A stretch of 64,000 bases of DNA, taken from assembly GCA_021228405.1 (NCBI GenBank), contig JAJQRF010000004.1:429080-493079 (forward strand), given 5' to 3'. Both the position numbers and the translations under genes were made by a program. Position 1 is the stretch's first letter, and each line of letters starts with the position of its first letter. Source of the DNA: Pyrinomonadaceae bacterium. Lineage in GTDB: Bacteria; Acidobacteriota; Blastocatellia; Pyrinomonadales; Pyrinomonadaceae. Under the pieces are notes generated by a model that saw only the letters and a list, made by a program, of their open reading frames with translations, was not told the origin of the DNA and did no database searches. Below, piece by piece: positions 23,330 to 32,445 of this stretch.

Positions 23330-25291
23330 ATGCAGTTTGTCCGTAAAATTTTATCGATCGGTGTCGTCTTTTTCGCCTTTACGGTGAACGGCTTCGCCGT
23401 CGAAAAATGGACGGAAGTAAATTCGGAAAATTTTCACCTGGTCGGCAATGCCGCGCCCGGAGAGATCGATCAAACCGCCGTCAAACTCGAACAATTTCGC
23501 GCCGTTTTTACGAAGATTTTCAAACAATATAATTTCATTTCCCCGATCCCGACGACCGTTCTCGTCTTTAAGGATGAAAATTCGTTTCTAAAGTTCAAAC
23601 CGCTCGACGCAAACGGTCAGCCGAAAGATTTCGTCAAAGGATATTTTCTGCCCGGAACCGACCTCAACTATATCGCGCTTTCCGCCGAAGCCAACAAGCT
23701 CAACGATTTTACGACCATCTATCACGAATACGTTCATTTTTTGATAAACAACACGTTGGGAAAAAACAATATCCCGCCGTGGCTCAATGAAGGCTTTGCC
23801 GAATATTACGAACAATTCAAACTCGATGCGGACGGAAAGATCATTCTCGGCGCGGTAAATGCAGAACATCTGGCGATCCTGAAAAAGAACGGTTTGATGC
23901 CTCTGGACAATTTTTTCGCGGTCGATTATTACACTTTACAGCGTCAACCGAAGGAAAATATGATCCGTTTCTACGCACAGGCGTGGGCTTTGATCCATTT
24001 TTTCACACATAATGCGAAGGGCGCGGCAAAATCCGATCTCGACAATTTTGCCAAGCTTTTAACTATCGGAATCCCGGAAAAGCAAGCGTTTCGGCAAGCG
24101 TTCAGGCTAAACAATGACGAACTCGAAAAGGAATTGAAAAAATATATCGAGGGTAAATCCTTCGACAGCGTTTTGATCGCGGACATCGATCGATCGATTT
24201 CCAACCGTTTGAAAATCAGGGAAATCCCGGAAGCCGAAGCCTTAACCTATCTCGGCGATCTGATGCTTCACGCAAACCGCATCGACGAAGCGGAAAAATT
24301 ATTGACCGAAGCACTGAAATTAAATCCCGAACTGAGCTTTGCAAATACTTCGATGGGATTTTTGAAGATCAAGCTGAAAGACTCTAACGAAGCGCGAAAA
24401 TATCTCGAAAAAGGCGTTGCGAACGATTCCGGCAACTTTTACGCGCAATTCGGTTACGCCTATCTTTTAAGCCGCGAAGGAATGAGCGATTTCGGTTTTA
24501 TTATCAGTTATTCGCCCGCGACCGCCGATAAAATGCGGCTCAGTTTGCGCAGAGCGATCGAATTAAATCCGGGCTATGCCGAATCGTATCATCTCTATGC
24601 GTTCGTAAATTACGTCCAGAATCAGAATCTCGATGAAGGTCTGGAAATGATCGACAAAGCCCTCAGAATCGCGCCCGGAAATCAATGGTTTCAAATCCGT
24701 AAAGCCGAACTACTGATGAAAAAGAACGAATTCGCAGCGGCGCGTTTGATCGCTCAGAAAATAATCGGCAATGCCGCCGACGATCAATTAAAACTTTATT
24801 CGATAAACACCCTGAATCTGATTAATAATTGGGAAGCACAACTCGAATCGGCAAAAAATCTCGATAAAAAACGCGAAAATCCCGCCGTCACCGAAAAACC
24901 TTTGTCGGAAGAGGAAATTTTACGTCTGAACCAAATTGCGATGCGCGAATCGCTGATTGAGGCTTTGAGAAAACCACAGCCGCACGAACAAAGATTGATC
25001 GGTTTTCTCGAAAAAGCGGTCTGCGAATCGAATGAAGTGATTTTTTCATTCAAAAATAAAGAGAAAATCTACAAAATAAGAAGCAATTCGTTTACGGACG
25101 TGATCTTCATCTCATTCACCCCTAACGGCGCGGGAAAACAATTCGGATGCAATTCGCAAAAAGTCGAACAATTTGCCGTGATTACCTACCGACCGGCAAA
25201 AAATGCCGTTTCAAATCTGCTCGGCGAAGCGATTTCGATCGAATTCGTGCCGGAAAACTTCACTTTGCCCGAAACGAATCCGAAATTTTAA
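23330..25291 (+). CDS. Exported gluzincin-type metallopeptidase with TPR repeats (DUF1570-like)
   Basis: This 653-residue protein has a signal peptide (MQFVRKILSIGVVFFAFTVN). An N-terminal peptidase-MA-like domain has the zinc motif HEYVHFL (about residue 136) and a downstream Glu in WLNEGFAEYYEQF, the gluzincin arrangement. A TPR region follows from about residue 300 (ALTYLGDLMLHANRIDEAEK; LNPELSFANTSMGFLKIKL; AESYHLYAFVNYVQ). The last 130 residues are a separate domain. It probably degrades or remodels proteins outside the cytoplasm. It stands alone, facing the thioesterase gene. Confidence 0.88.
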   Translation: MQFVRKILSIGVVFFAFTVNGFAVEKWTEVNSENFHLVGNAAPGEIDQTAVKLEQFRAVFTKIFKQYNFISPIPTTVLVFKDENSFLKFKPLDANGQPKDFVKGYFLPGTDLNYIALSAEANKLNDFTTIYHEYVHFLINNTLGKNNIPPWLNEGFAEYYEQFKLDADGKIILGAVNAEHLAILKKNGLMPLDNFFAVDYYTLQRQPKENMIRFYAQAWALIHFFTHNAKGAAKSDLDNFAKLLTIGIPEKQAFRQAFRLNNDELEKELKKYIEGKSFDSVLIADIDRSISNRLKIREIPEAEALTYLGDLMLHANRIDEAEKLLTEALKLNPELSFANTSMGFLKIKLKDSNEARKYLEKGVANDSGNFYAQFGYAYLLSREGMSDFGFIISYSPATADKMRLSLRRAIELNPGYAESYHLYAFVNYVQNQNLDEGLEMIDKALRIAPGNQWFQIRKAELLMKKNEFAAARLIAQKIIGNAADDQLKLYSINTLNLINNWEAQLESAKNLDKKRENPAVTEKPLSEEEILRLNQIAMRESLIEALRKPQPHEQRLIGFLEKAVCESNEVIFSFKNKEKIYKIRSNSFTDVIFISFTPNGAGKQFGCNSQKVEQFAVITYRPAKNAVSNLLGEAISIEFVPENFTLPETNPKF

Positions 25292-25304
25292 TTTTTTCTA
25301 TTAA

Positions 25305-25757
25305 TTAACTCGGAGCTTTATTGGAAGGAAAAGCGTTTGCGTCTTCGCTTTCTTCGGAAAGCAGCATTTTCTTGTAAACTTCGGGCATCGAGCGCACTTT
25401 TTTATTCGCATCCGTGACCAGATGCAGAGTTTCGCCTTCGCACAAAAGAACCTGATCGGACGGACGGTAAACTTCGTAGATAAAACGAACGCTCCGACTG
25501 CGGACTTCGCCGACTTTGGTGCGAATTTTAATGGAATCGTCGTAATGAGCGGGCGATTTGTAGCGGCAGTAAACTTCGGCGACAACCATCAGGGCATTGT
25601 CTTTTTCTTCCATTTCCTTGTAGGAAAAACCGCGTGCACGGCAAAACTCGCTTCTGCCTAATTCAAACCAGACAAGGTAGTTTGAATGATGAACGATTCC
25701 CATTTTATCGGTTTCGGCATAGCGGACGCGGATTTCGGTTTCGTGCCATTCGTTCAT
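25305..25757 (-). CDS. Acyl-CoA thioesterase, YbgC/FadM (hot-dog) family
   Basis: This 150-residue protein has the 4-hydroxybenzoyl-CoA thioesterase pattern. RVRYAETDKMGIVHHSNYLVWFE contains the catalytic Asp and the following His/Asn pair, and VVAEVYCRYKSPAHYDD is the substrate-cleft strand. It hydrolyses acyl-CoA thioesters in the cytoplasm; YbgC homologues are often in tol-pal operons, but none is present here. The ATG lies eight bases after tRNA-Gln on the same strand, so it may be read from the tRNA promoter. The extra C-terminal 15 residues are low-complexity. Confidence 0.92.
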   Translation of the reverse strand: MNEWHETEIRVRYAETDKMGIVHHSNYLVWFELGRSEFCRARGFSYKEMEEKDNALMVVAEVYCRYKSPAHYDDSIKIRTKVGEVRSRSVRFIYEVYRPSDQVLLCEGETLHLVTDANKKVRSMPEVYKKMLLSEESEDANAFPSNKAPS

Positions 25758-25764
25758 ATAAAAA

Positions 25765-25838
25765 TGGCTGGGAGACAGGGATTCGAACCCCGATAGGCAG
25801 ATCCAGAGACTGCAGTCCTACCATTAGACGATCTCCCA
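25765..25838 (-). tRNA. tRNA-Gln (CTG)
   Basis: The minus strand folds as a 74-nt cloverleaf. The acceptor stem TGGGAGA/TCTCCCA is followed by discriminator G and encoded CCA. The D-arm is GTC-TAATGGTAG-GAC, the anticodon loop CTCTGGA gives CTG at 25804-25806 (plus-strand cag), and the T-arm is CGGGG-TTCGAAT-CCCTG. The last anticodon-stem pair is a U-U mismatch. Only one tRNA is found in the window. Confidence 0.93.
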
Positions 25839-25935
25839 ACAGCAAGATAATTTTCTTAACTAAGACACCCATTTGTCAAATCAATAGATTATTTTTACTT
25901 GCACCTTTGCAATTTGACAGGCAAAATAAAATTTT

Positions 25936-26394
25936 ATGTCAGAGGGCAAAGATATTATTAATAACCGTCACGCCTTTCACGAATATCATATTCTGGATAA
26001 ATACGAAGCCGGAATCGCGCTGAAAGGAACCGAAGTAAAAAGCATTATGGGCGGCAGAATCCAGTTAAAGGATTCGTATGTTTCTGTCCGCGACGGCGAA
26101 ATCTGGGTTTTGAATGCACATATTTCACCTTATTCGCACGGCAACCGTGAAAATCACGACCCGCTCAGAACGCGTAAATTGTTGCTTCACAAACGCGAGA
26201 TCGCCAAACTCGAACGCGAAACGACCGTGAAAGGAATGACTTTGGTCGTTACGAGAATCTACCTGAAAAACGGGCGCATTAAATTTGAAGTCGGCGTGGC
26301 GAAAGGTAAAAAACTCTACGATAAACGCGAAACCGAGATGAAACGCGCGGTCGAGAAGGAAACGCGGCAGGAGTTGAAAGAAAAGCTTAGATAA
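25936..26394 (+). CDS. smpB: SsrA-binding protein SmpB
   Basis: This 152-residue protein binds tmRNA and brings it to stalled ribosomes for trans-translation. Hallmarks: [20 protein letters not shown], the [18 protein letters not shown] core, and [11 protein letters not shown]. The C-terminal basic tail ([20 protein letters not shown]) follows the expected DKR pattern. Length is typical. The tmRNA gene (ssrA) is not seen in this window. It is followed 55 bases later by pepA on the same strand. Confidence 0.96.
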   Translation: MSEGKDIINNRHAFHEYHILDKYEAGIALKGTEVKSIMGGRIQLKDSYVSVRDGEIWVLNAHISPYSHGNRENHDPLRTRKLLLHKREIAKLERETTVKGMTLVVTRIYLKNGRIKFEVGVAKGKKLYDKRETEMKRAVEKETRQELKEKLR

Positions 26395-26449
26395 GATATA
26401 GATATTACAAGTTTTGCAGGACTATTTAATACAAGGATAACAAAAATCG

Positions 26450-27952
26450 ATGAAATCTCTGGTTATTACTGATAATTTTACGGAAGCTAATGTGGAAGCT
26501 CTCGCGGTCACGGTCTTTAAAGGCGAAAAAGCGTCTGGCGGGGTCTTAAAGGAACTGGACAAACTGACGGGCGGAATTCTCGCTTCGGTCTTTAAAAATG
26601 AAGAATTCAAAGGCGAATCGGGCGAAACGGCACTGCTTCGTTTTGCCGCCAAAGGCAAAAACAAAGCCGACAAACTTTTACTCGTCGGTGCCGGCGATCA
26701 AGACGAATTCAAAATGCCTGACGTTTCAATCGTTTCAGGCACCGCAACCCGCTTTCTAAAAAAACGTAACGTTAAAAGTTTCGCTTTGATGCCGCGCACG
26801 CAAGGCGACGCGGTCGAAGCTGCACAATGCGCCGTACAGGGCGTTATCACCAGCCAATTTGAACTCGACAAATACAAATCGAAAAGGGAAAATGCGCCGA
26901 AACCGCTTGAAACGTTCGGTCTGTTCATCGAAGGAGCGAGCAAATCGGATGTCGAAAACGGAATGAAACGCGGCGAAGCAGTCGGCGAATCGATGAATTT
27001 CACACGCGATCTCGCCAACGAACCGCCGAACATTCTGCATCCGACCGAAATGGCGAAACGCGCGCAGACGATGGCGAAGGAAGTCGGTCTGAAATGCGAA
27101 ATTCTGGACGAGAAACAGATGGAAAAACTCGGAATGGGTTCGCTTCTCTCGGTTTCGCTCGGTTCGGAACAACCTGCCAAACTTATCATTTTGAAATACG
27201 AACCGAAAAAATCGACGGGCAAAAAAGGCGAACTGCTCGCGCTAGTCGGTAAGGGAATCACGTTCGACACGGGCGGCATTTCATTAAAACCCGGTGAAGG
27301 AATGGACGCGATGAAATATGATATGTCGGGCGGAGCAACCGTTCTCGGCACGATGAGAGCGATCGGTCAACTGAAACCGTCGGTTCCCGTTCTCGGCATC
27401 GTCGCGGCAGTCGAAAATATGCCTGACGGCAAAGCGACGCGTCCTTCGGATGTCGTCACGGCTTCAAACGGTAAAACCATCGAAATTTTGAACACGGATG
27501 CCGAAGGTCGTTTGATCTTGGCTGATGCCGTCGCACACGCGGAAAGACTCGGCGCGACGCGAATCGTCGATATGGCGACGCTGACGGGCGCGGTCATCAT
27601 CGCACTCGGCGACATCAACACCGGCATTATGGGCAACGATCAGGGATTGGTCGATGAGATCATCGCTTGCGGCAAAGAAGCGGGCGAAAATTTCTGGCAG
27701 TTGCCGCTCGGAAAGGAATACAGCAAACAGATCAAATCGGACATTGCGGACATCAAAAATATCGGTCCCGCACGCAAAGCCGGAACGATTATGGGCGCGG
27801 TTTTCATCGAAGAATTCGTCGACAAAGCAAAATGGGCGCATCTCGATATTGCGGGCACGGCTTGGGACGACGGCGTGAAACCTTTCCGCTCGAAAGGTCC
27901 GACGGCGGTCGCGGTTCGCACGCTTTTGAAATTAGTTGAGAAAGCACAATAG
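26450..27952 (+). CDS. pepA: Leucyl aminopeptidase (M17 family)
   Basis: This 500-residue cytosolic aminopeptidase removes N-terminal residues from peptides. The C-terminal catalytic domain has the metal-binding and catalytic signatures GKGITFDTGGISLKPGEGMD, MKYDMSGGATVLG and NTDAEGRLILADAVAHAE, with the TLTGA motif following. The N-terminal macro-like domain (about 1-160) is typical of PepA. All metal ligands and the catalytic Lys and Arg are present. It probably processes peptides, including products of proteolysis of tmRNA-tagged proteins; that link with the neighbouring smpB is only positional. Confidence 0.96.
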   Translation: MKSLVITDNFTEANVEALAVTVFKGEKASGGVLKELDKLTGGILASVFKNEEFKGESGETALLRFAAKGKNKADKLLLVGAGDQDEFKMPDVSIVSGTATRFLKKRNVKSFALMPRTQGDAVEAAQCAVQGVITSQFELDKYKSKRENAPKPLETFGLFIEGASKSDVENGMKRGEAVGESMNFTRDLANEPPNILHPTEMAKRAQTMAKEVGLKCEILDEKQMEKLGMGSLLSVSLGSEQPAKLIILKYEPKKSTGKKGELLALVGKGITFDTGGISLKPGEGMDAMKYDMSGGATVLGTMRAIGQLKPSVPVLGIVAAVENMPDGKATRPSDVVTASNGKTIEILNTDAEGRLILADAVAHAERLGATRIVDMATLTGAVIIALGDINTGIMGNDQGLVDEIIACGKEAGENFWQLPLGKEYSKQIKSDIADIKNIGPARKAGTIMGAVFIEEFVDKAKWAHLDIAGTAWDDGVKPFRSKGPTAVAVRTLLKLVEKAQ

Positions 27953-28080
27953 ACAAAATCCGAAAAAATACTTAATATTTGGCTGATAACTTCAATTTAT
28001 CAGCCATTTTTTTGCAAATTTGCTTTTTTCAATCGTCGGTTATTTATTCCGAACCGTTTGGTTTACCTGTTTTCAAAAAT

Positions 28081-28956
28081 ATGTCCCGAAATTTCTCGAA
28101 TCTATTGTTCGTTTTGGCGATCCTGATTTTCATCACGGCTTGCGTTTGCCGTTCGGACAGAAATTCGGAACCGCCGCCGCAACCTCCTGCAAATTCGCAA
28201 ACGAAAGCGAACCAGGCAACCAAAACAACGCCCGAAAACCCGGATAAGAAAAAGGACGAAGGCGATTTTATCGTCGAACATCTGGAAGTCGCGAACCAGC
28301 GTTACGCGGAGATCGACCGCCAAGTTAAAGACGAAAAACTGCTCGAAAAGGCGGCGGACAAATTGAACCGCGCCTTGATTATGCCGAAGGATTTGTATCT
28401 GCGGACGAAAGACTGCAACGACGTGAACGCTTATTACAATTCGGACGAAGAATCCGTCACGGTTTGCTACGAATTGATGGAGCATTTCTTCAAAACCTTC
28501 AAGAGCGCGGGCGATTCGGACGATAAGGCATACGACAAAATGTTTGCCGCCGTGCAGTTCGTCTTTCTGCACGAGATCGGGCACGCTTTGATCGATTATT
28601 ACAAACTCCCGATCACCGCCAACGAAGAAGACGCGGCAGACCGTTGTTCGGCATATATCAATCTCGAAGAATTGGGCGACGAAGGCGTGAAAGCCGTGCT
28701 TGCCGCCGCCGATGCTTTCGCCATCGAATCGAAGCAAGGCACGCACACCGACCGCCAGTTAGCCGACGAGCATCTTCTGCAGGAACAGCGTTTTTACAAT
28801 TCGCTCTGTATGACCTACGGCTCGAATCCCGACAAATATTCGTCCTTCGTCACCGAAGGCTATCTGCCGAAAGACCGCGCCGTGCGTTGTCCGGGCGAAT
28901 ATCAGCGCACGGTTGACAGTTGGAAGAACCTGCTCGAACCGTGGAGAAAAGATTAA
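28081..28956 (+). CDS. Lipoprotein metallopeptidase (DUF4344-like)
   Basis: I start at the ATG of MSRNFSNLLF (291 residues), because it gives a lipoprotein signal with a lipobox-like FITAC; a frame extending upstream is unlikely. A Pro/Lys linker follows. The probable zinc site is FLHEIGHALIDYY near residue 160, with NEEDAADRCSAYI downstream, a layout matching DUF4344 putative metallopeptidases. It is presumably tethered to the outer or inner membrane, facing the periplasm. Two small lipoprotein genes follow, with AGGAG-type ribosome sites, suggesting one transcript. Confidence 0.85.
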   Translation: MSRNFSNLLFVLAILIFITACVCRSDRNSEPPPQPPANSQTKANQATKTTPENPDKKKDEGDFIVEHLEVANQRYAEIDRQVKDEKLLEKAADKLNRALIMPKDLYLRTKDCNDVNAYYNSDEESVTVCYELMEHFFKTFKSAGDSDDKAYDKMFAAVQFVFLHEIGHALIDYYKLPITANEEDAADRCSAYINLEELGDEGVKAVLAAADAFAIESKQGTHTDRQLADEHLLQEQRFYNSLCMTYGSNPDKYSSFVTEGYLPKDRAVRCPGEYQRTVDSWKNLLEPWRKD

Positions 28957-28985
28957 GTTTTTGAAATTTCATTAACAGGAGAACT

Positions 28986-29594
28986 ATGAAAAAATTTGCC
29001 CTTGATTTATTTTTCGGAAGAGATAACCGCATCAGCGGACTTATCGCTTTCACCATTATCGGCTTGATTGTGCTCGGATGCACCTGCAACAAAGACTTTA
29101 AGCTCGACACGAACAGCACGAGCAACAGCGGAACCTTTGCAAATACGAGCAGCAGTCCGTCAGCTAACACCGCTTCGACACCGAAACCGGACGTGGAAGA
29201 TGCCGACGCATCGACCGGAAAGCTTCCTTCCGACGCACAGCTTCAGGAATTGGCGCGAGAAACCGTTCTGGATTTCAACGACGCAATCCAGAGCGAAGAT
29301 TTCACGGCGTTTCATTCCAAGATTTCCAAGCCCTTCCAGAAACAGGCTTCGCCCGAAAGATTCAAGCAGGTCTTTGCCGAATTTTTGAACAACAATATTA
29401 ATTTCAGCGAGGTCGACGATCTGGAAGCCGAATTTTCGCCCGCACCTGCCGTCGGCAAAGAGAGCGGCTACAAGGTTTTGAGTTTGAACGGCAGTTATGC
29501 GACGACACCGCGCCGCACGAAATTCGAGTTGAAATACATTCCCGAGGGCAAAGAATGGAAGCTGATCTTCATCAGGATCAGCACCAAGGATTAA
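28986..29594 (+). CDS. Small lipoprotein, NTF2-like outline (paralogue 1)
   Basis: This 202-residue protein has AGGAG seven bases before its ATG. A hydrophobic segment with lipobox IVLGC is followed by a Ser/Thr/Asn-rich linker (STSNSGTFAN). The C-terminal domain reads LARETVLDFNDAIQSEDFTAF, then SPERFKQVFAEFL, and ends in YIPEGKEWKLIFIRI, an alpha-plus-beta layout like NTF2/SnoaL-type lipoproteins. The next gene encodes a diverged paralogue with the same order of elements. Function unknown; the neighbouring lipoprotein peptidase may be functionally related. Confidence 0.75.
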   Translation: MKKFALDLFFGRDNRISGLIAFTIIGLIVLGCTCNKDFKLDTNSTSNSGTFANTSSSPSANTASTPKPDVEDADASTGKLPSDAQLQELARETVLDFNDAIQSEDFTAFHSKISKPFQKQASPERFKQVFAEFLNNNINFSEVDDLEAEFSPAPAVGKESGYKVLSLNGSYATTPRRTKFELKYIPEGKEWKLIFIRISTKD

Positions 29595-29631
29595 CACCGA
29601 CGCTCGGTTTAACTAATTAACAGGAGAAAAT

Positions 29632-30117
29632 ATGAACATAAATAAAACAACCGCATTTCGCGGAAAATTTAATTTGCTTGCCGCTTTGACCGTGCTTTTC
29701 TTGATCGGCTTGGGCTGTAGCGGAACGAAACCCGAAATGCCTTCGACCGATCAGCAAAATTCACTGGTCAAACAGACTTTGCGCGACTTTAAGCAAGGAA
29801 TCGAAAGCGAAGATTTTTCCAATCTCGTCAAATCCGGCTCGAAGGAACTTCAGACACAGGTTCCGGCTGACAAGATGAAAACAGCTTTTCAGCAGATGAT
29901 CGACAAGAAAGATGTGATCGGACCGATTCTCGCTGATGCCGAAAGCCAAACGCCGCAATACACCGGAACGCCGAACATTACCGAGCAAAGCGGTAATTAT
30001 CTGCTGAACCTCGCGGGTTCGTTCCCGACCGACCCGGCAAAGACAAACTTTAATTTCCAGTATGTCTGGCAGGATTCGCAGTGGAAATTGCTGAAGATCG
30101 AAGTTAAATTGATGTAA
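29632..30117 (+). CDS. Small lipoprotein, NTF2-like outline (paralogue 2)
   Basis: This 161-residue protein has AGGAG before its ATG and a lipobox IGLGC. The domain (LVKQTLRDFKQGIESEDFSN, VPADKMKTAFQQMI, FQYVWQDSQWKLLKIEV) parallels the preceding lipoprotein residue pattern for pattern, so the pair arose by tandem duplication. No catalytic residues are evident. A palindrome begins two bases after the stop, and a rho-independent terminator lies 130 bases downstream, which closes this three-gene lipoprotein unit. Confidence 0.75.
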   Translation: MNINKTTAFRGKFNLLAALTVLFLIGLGCSGTKPEMPSTDQQNSLVKQTLRDFKQGIESEDFSNLVKSGSKELQTQVPADKMKTAFQQMIDKKDVIGPILADAESQTPQYTGTPNITEQSGNYLLNLAGSFPTDPAKTNFNFQYVWQDSQWKLLKIEVKLM

Positions 30118-30119
30118 TC

Positions 30120-30187
30120 GCGTTCAGAGTCCCGCCTTCAGGCGGCTTCACTTCAGCGAAAAGCCTTCTGAAGGCGGGACGCTAAAC
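30120..30187. repeat. GCGTTYAGAGTCCC palindrome, copy 2 (full length)
   Basis: gcgttcagagtcccgccttc is inverted against gaaggcgggacgctaaac, with an inner ggcggcttcacttcagcg loop. The same ends occur at 22407-22444 and 48143-48212. It follows the lipoprotein stop directly. Confidence 0.85.
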
Positions 30188-30245
30188 TTTAATCAGTATT
30201 ATTTGAAACAGCTTGTAGTTTTTTCGAGTCGATTCAAATAAATCG

Positions 30246-30277
30246 AAAAGCAAAGGTGAATTCACATCTTTGCTTTT
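30246..30277 (+). terminator. Rho-independent terminator
   Basis: aaaagcaaag pairs with ctttgctttt around an inner palindrome gtgaattcac, and a T-run continues on the plus strand. It ends the lipoprotein transcript about 60 bases before sucC. Confidence 0.82.
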
Positions 30278-30335
30278 TATTGCGCCGAAAGTTAAACTTT
30301 TTGAAGTTTTTACATTTCAATCATTTACTAATCTT

Positions 30336-31502
30336 ATGAAGATACACGAATATCAAGGAAAAGAACTTTTGAGAAACTACGGCGTTCCGACACCGCGCGG
30401 GATCGTTGCGGTCACGCCTGAAGAAGCCGAGAATGCGGCGAAGGAACTGGGAACTCCGGTCGTGGTCGTGAAAGCGCAGATTCACGCAGGCGGACGCGGC
30501 AAAGGCGGCGGTGTAAAGCTCGCCAAATCGCCGGCGGAAGCAAAAGAGATCGCATCTGAAATGCTCGGAATGAAGCTCGTGACGCATCAGACGGGACCCG
30601 AAGGCACGGTCGTGAAAACTTTGCTCATCGAAGAAGGCTTGCCCATCGAGAAAGAGTTTTACCTCGGCATCACGCTTGACCGCGCGACGGGCAGAGATAC
30701 GTTTATGGCTTCATCGGCGGGCGGGATGGACATCGAAAAGGTTGCCGAAGAAACCCCCGAACTGATCCTGAAAGAATCCATCGATCCGGCAGTCGGGTTG
30801 CGCCCGTTTCAGGCGCGCAATCTCGCGTTCGGACTCGGCATTCCCGCCGGACTCGTCGGACAAGCGACCAAATTTATGCTTGCGCTCTACGATGCCTACG
30901 TCAAAATGGACGCGACCATCGTTGAGATCAATCCGTTCCTGTTAACCGGCGACAATCGCCTGATCGCGCTCGATGCGAAAGTCAATTTCGACAGCAATGC
31001 AATGTTCAGACACAAGGATTACGACGCATTGCGCGACCTGAACGAAGAGGAACCGCTTGAGATCGAAGCCTCGAAGTTCGACCTTAACTATATCAAGCTC
31101 GACGGCAACATCGGATGTATGGTCAACGGCGCGGGACTCGCGATGGCAACGATGGACATCATCAAACTCGCGGGCGGCGAACCTGCCAACTTCCTCGATG
31201 TCGGCGGCGGTGCATCGCAGGAACGCGTCGAAAACGCCTTCCGCATCCTGCTTGCCGATGAAAACGTGAAAGCCGTGCTTATCAACATCTTCGGCGGTAT
31301 CGTCCGTTGCGATATGGTCGCCAACGGCGTGGTCGCGGCGGCGAAAAACCTCGGCATCGACATTCCGATCGTCGCCCGCCTCGAAGGAACCAACGTCGAA
31401 GAAGGCAAACGCGTCCTGAACGAATCGGGTATCGGCATCATCGCCGCCGACGGGATGAACGACGCGGCACAAAAAGTAGTGGCGGCGGCAAGCGGCAGAT
31501 AA
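30336..31502 (+). CDS. sucC: Succinyl-CoA synthetase (ADP-forming) beta subunit
   Basis: This 388-residue protein is the same length as E. coli Suc[21 protein letters not shown] is the canonical start, chosen over an upstream in-frame ATG. The ATP-grasp domain shows [33 protein letters not shown] and [19 protein letters not shown]; the CoA-ligase half shows [28 protein letters not shown] and [15 protein letters not shown]. It interconverts succinyl-CoA and succinate in the TCA cycle with the alpha subunit. sucD, usually the next gene, is absent; the repeat block with the RAYT gene follows instead. Aconitase lies 4 kb further on. Confidence 0.97.
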   Translation: MKIHEYQGKELLRNYGVPTPRGIVAVTPEEAENAAKELGTPVVVVKAQIHAGGRGKGGGVKLAKSPAEAKEIASEMLGMKLVTHQTGPEGTVVKTLLIEEGLPIEKEFYLGITLDRATGRDTFMASSAGGMDIEKVAEETPELILKESIDPAVGLRPFQARNLAFGLGIPAGLVGQATKFMLALYDAYVKMDATIVEINPFLLTGDNRLIALDAKVNFDSNAMFRHKDYDALRDLNEEEPLEIEASKFDLNYIKLDGNIGCMVNGAGLAMATMDIIKLAGGEPANFLDVGGGASQERVENAFRILLADENVKAVLINIFGGIVRCDMVANGVVAAAKNLGIDIPIVARLEGTNVEEGKRVLNESGIGIIAADGMNDAAQKVVAAASGR

Positions 31503-31596
31503 TTCCCCTCCGAATATCGAAAAGAAAAGAGCAGTGATTCATTTCGTTGCTCTTTTTGTTTTGCCCTGCATTTCAATTGATTAAATGAAAAAACAA

Positions 31597-31640
31597 ATTG
31601 CCCGCGAAATAGACGAAAAGATGCGAAAAATAAGTTAAAG
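31597..31640. repeat. Half copy of the CACGAAATA palindrome
   Basis: ttgcccgcgaaatagacgaa matches the left arm of the family, but the inverted right arm is missing or too decayed to see. It lies after sucC, just before the REP block. Confidence 0.6.
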
Positions 31641-31740
31641 CAGATTGTTTTTGACTTTTGTTACGGATATTTTGTGTTTTCTTTGCGGCTGTAATACTTG
31701 ATATGTGGAAATGCTTTTCCCTTGATTATTAGTTTATCTT

Positions 31741-32035
31741 TTTCTTTTCAGTTTTGCCGCCTGATCTGCGGAAAGGCTCTGCCTTTCGTGATTAATTTAT
31801 TCTCTTCTTTGCGGCTTTAATGTTTGATATGCGGAAAGGCTTTGCCTTTCGTGATTAATTTATTCTCTTCTTTGCGGCTTTGCCGCCTGATGTGCGGAAA
31901 GGCTTTGCCTTTCCGATAAATCTTCCCCTCGATATTTTGAGGCTATGCCTCTGAGTGAGGCGCAGCCTCAAAGAGTTTTAAGAATCTTAACGGTGAGTCG
32001 GAGACTCACCGCACATCAGGCGGCACAGCCGCAGG
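31741..32035. mobile_element. Gene-less REP element (apparent non-autonomous copy)
   Basis: Three 63-bp REP units in plus sense (gcggaaagg cores at 31768, 31831, 31894) lead to a hairpin gaggc-tat-gcctc (31939-31951). Five bases (tgagt) follow, then a second hairpin gaggc-gca-gcctc (31957-31969), and then minus-sense REP sequence (cacatcaggcggcacagccg, ending near 32033). The order is the same as at 32190-33540, where the RAYT gene separates the two gaggc hairpins. The flanks match closely (gataaatctt...ctcgatatttt against gataaattttt...ctcgctatttt). Confidence 0.75.
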
Positions 32036-32165
32036 CAGAATTGATGTTTACAACAATAAATCGATGTATTTATCACATATCAGACGCAAAGAGGCTAAAA
32101 GAATAATTATTTACAACAGTAAATCAAAGATTAATCTCACATCGGGCGACAAAGCTGCGGTTAAA
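32036..32165. repeat. Decayed REP units, minus sense
   Basis: Two diverged units (cacatatcagacgcaaagag and cacatcgggcgacaaagctg), about 63 bp apart, sit between the two REP elements. They carry taaatc/attaatc linkers like those in the plus-sense arrays. No coding sequence is seen. Confidence 0.6.
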
Positions 32166-32189
32166 TCTTAGTTTTATTATCCCACTTAC

Positions 32190-32425
32190 GGCTTTGCCGC
32201 CCGATGTGCGGAAAATCTTTGCCTCTTCTGATTAATTTATTTTTCTCTTTTCAGCTTTGCCGCCTGATGTGCGGAAAGGCTCTGCCTCTCCTGATTAATT
32301 TATTCTCTTCTTTTCAGCTTTGCCGCCTGATGTGCGGAAAGGCTTTGCCTTTCCTGATTAATTTATTTTTCTCTTTGCGGCTGTGCCGCTTGATGTGCGG
32401 AAAGGCTTTGCCTTTCCGATAAATT
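32190..32425 (+). repeat. 63-bp REP tandem array, left of RAYT gene
   Basis: gcggaaa cores fall at 32208, 32271, 32334 and 32397, exactly 63 bp apart. Each unit holds two hairpins, gcggc-ttt-gccgc and aaaggc-ttt-gccttt, joined by ctgatgtgcgg, and separated from the next pair by a TA-rich linker (gattaatttattctcttc). Two-hairpin units are typical of REP sequences moved by RAYT proteins. Confidence 0.88.
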
Positions 32426-32445
32426 TTTCCCTCGCTATTTTGAGG

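Noticed and set aside
25839..25935. tmRNA (ssrA) beside smpB
   Set aside because: The gap of about 100 bp is too short and shows no tmRNA-like ends or tag-coding sequence.
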